Below are positions 58,907 through 64,000 of a DNA stretch of 64,000 bases, one piece after another. Position 1 is the first letter of the stretch; every line of letters begins with the position of its first letter. The notes beneath the pieces were generated by a model, which searched no databases, was not told where the DNA came from, and worked only from the letters and a program-made list of their open reading frames with translations. Source of the stretch: a bacterium (GTDB taxonomy: Bacteria; Pseudomonadota; Gammaproteobacteria; Burkholderiales; Thiobacillaceae); NCBI GenBank assembly GCA_009772925.1, contig WOUQ01000005.1, positions 280,024 through 344,023 of the forward strand, given 5' to 3'. A program made the translations under genes and the position numbers.

Positions 58907-59379
58907 ATGTAGTGGACGTCGACGATCTCGTAGTGGCGCAGGCCGCCGGGGGCGTGCACGTCGGCCACGTCGCCGGCGTATTTGCCGATGAGGGCGCGGG
59001 CGATGGGCGAGCCGACGGAGATCTTGCCATGCTTGATGTCCGCCTCGTCGTCGCCGACGATCTGGTACTTCACCTCGTCGCCGGATTCGGCGTCCACCAG
59101 TTCGACGGTGGCGCCGAACACCACCCGGCCGTCTGCGTCCAGATGGCGCGGGTCGATGATCTGGGCGTTGGCGAGCTTGCCTTCGAGTTCCTTGATGCGG
59201 CCCTCGATGAAGCCCTGTTTCTCCTTGGCGGCGTCGTATTCGGCGTTCTCGGACAGGTCGCCGTGGGAGCGGGCCTCGGCGATGGCGGCGATGACACTGG
59301 GCCGCTCCACGCTCTTAAGCCTTTGCAGTTCGACGCGCAATTTCTCGGCGCCCACCACCGTCAGGGGGACTTTGCTCAC
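58903..59379 (-). CDS. greA: Transcription elongation factor GreA
   Basis: GreA rescues backtracked RNA polymerase by stimulating transcript cleavage. The 158-residue protein has the N-terminal coiled coil (about residues 5-75, with [20 protein letters not shown] holding the acidic tip) and the C-terminal FKBP-like domain ending [10 protein letters not shown]. The start is a GTG with GGAGG upstream. It follows carB by 20 bases, the standard carAB-greA order. Confidence 0.97.
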   Translation of the reverse strand: MSKVPLTVVGAEKLRVELQRLKSVERPSVIAAIAEARSHGDLSENAEYDAAKEKQGFIEGRIKELEGKLANAQIIDPRHLDADGRVVFGATVELVDAESGDEVKYQIVGDDEADIKHGKISVGSPIARALIGKYAGDVADVHAPGGLRHYEIVDVHYI

Positions 59380-59399
59380 GGGTAAAACCTCCTACTGAA

Positions 59400-63744
<4,345 letters not shown>

Positions 63745-63815
63745 GATAACCCCTGGAGCAGATGTGACAAGCGGGACAGACTGGCGTCCATCCCGCTCGG
63801 TTGAAATGTGGCGCG

Positions 63816-63844
63816 ATTATACGTTTGCGCAGTGCAACGCTCAA
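63816..63844 (-). promoter_or_regulatory. Sigma-70 promoter of carAB
   Basis: On the minus strand TTGAGC (63839-63844) and a perfect TATAAT (63816-63821) are separated by 17 bases. The leader to carA is about 65 bases, without an evident attenuator. Confidence 0.8.
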
Positions 63845-63870
63845 CCCAACCGATGTAGCTTGCCCAAAGC

Positions 63871-63902
63871 AAAACGCCCCATCTTTGAGGATGGGGCGTT
63901 TT
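63871..63902 (-). terminator. Terminator of the rRNA operon
   Basis: AAAACGCCCCATC (63871-63883) pairs perfectly with GATGGGGCGTTTT (63890-63902) around a six-base loop. On the minus strand it ends in TTTT just after the 5S gene. Confidence 0.9.
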
Positions 63903-63912
63903 GGGGTATGGG

Positions 63913-64000
63913 GAGTCTGGCGATGACCTACTTTCGCCGGCGGAGAGCCGACTATCATTGGCGCAGGGGCGTTTCACGGTCCTGTTCGGGAAGGGAAGGG
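63913..64000 (-). rRNA. rrf: 5S ribosomal RNA, 3' part
   Basis: On the minus strand the segment reads CCCGAACAGGACCGTGAAAC, then CGCCCCTGCGCC, and near the 3' end GAAAGTAGGTCATCGCCAG, all conserved in betaproteobacterial 5S rRNA. The 5' part lies beyond the window. The exact 3' end is estimated to within a few bases, because the pairing partner is missing. Confidence 0.93.

Overview
The window is about 64 kb of GC-rich chromosome from a betaproteobacterium, most likely in the Rhodocyclales/Nitrosomonadales area. This rests on conserved gene orders (tpiA-secG-tRNA-Leu-nuoA..N; glmM-folP-ftsH-rlmE / yhbY; argS-SPOR protein-dsbA; groESL) and on protein similarity recalled from family knowledge. 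No database search was possible, so the genus is not claimed. Nearly all of it is dense core genome, with one small integrated island.

Layout. 1-12850: the tail of a DOMON-like protein, a NamZ/DUF1343 protein, an HDOD protein, glnE, acs, the groESL operon (heat-shock sigma-32-type promoter plus CIRCE operator), argS, a SPOR-domain protein and dsbA. 12853-17110: a tRNA-Leu(UAA) gene carrying a 4.2 kb island bounded by 57-bp direct repeats of the tRNA 3' part. The island holds a P2-type integrase, a ParE/RelE-type toxin-antitoxin pair, two tiny unknown genes, an IS3-family insertion sequence and a palindrome-rich non-coding stretch. 17197-21853: an unknown exported protein, a small membrane protein, a WYL regulator, a HIT protein and a chemotaxis receptor with a haem-c motif. 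22025-37211: the complete 14-gene nuo operon on the minus strand, interrupted by a hicAB toxin-antitoxin pair between nuoI and nuoJ, by two palindromic repeats, and by a duplicated nuoD start between nuoC and nuoD. 37221-38499: tRNA-Leu(GAG), secG, tpiA.

38636-53135 is the most interesting part. Six transcription units in 15 kb each carry PhoB-box-like arrays of 7-nt half-sites at 11-bp spacing, usually followed 10 nt later by a -10 hexamer. The units are (i) a PlcP-like metallophosphoesterase with two GT4 glycosyltransferases, (ii) a divergent pyruvate-kinase-like protein with a small unknown gene, (iii) and (iv) two complete, non-identical pstSCAB phosphate transporters in tandem, (v) a small lipoprotein, and (vi) an OlsB-like ornithine-lipid acyltransferase. 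Together they read as a phosphate-starvation locus. Phosphate would be scavenged by two Pst systems while phospholipid is broken down to diacylglycerol, glycosylated, and replaced by phosphorus-free ornithine lipid. The gene families and the box arrays are visible; the joint function is inference.

53143-64000: glmM, folP, ftsH, rlmE (divergent yhbY), a DUF4149 membrane protein, greA, carB, carA with its promoter, an rRNA-operon terminator and the 3' part of a 5S rRNA gene on the minus strand, which runs off the end of the window.
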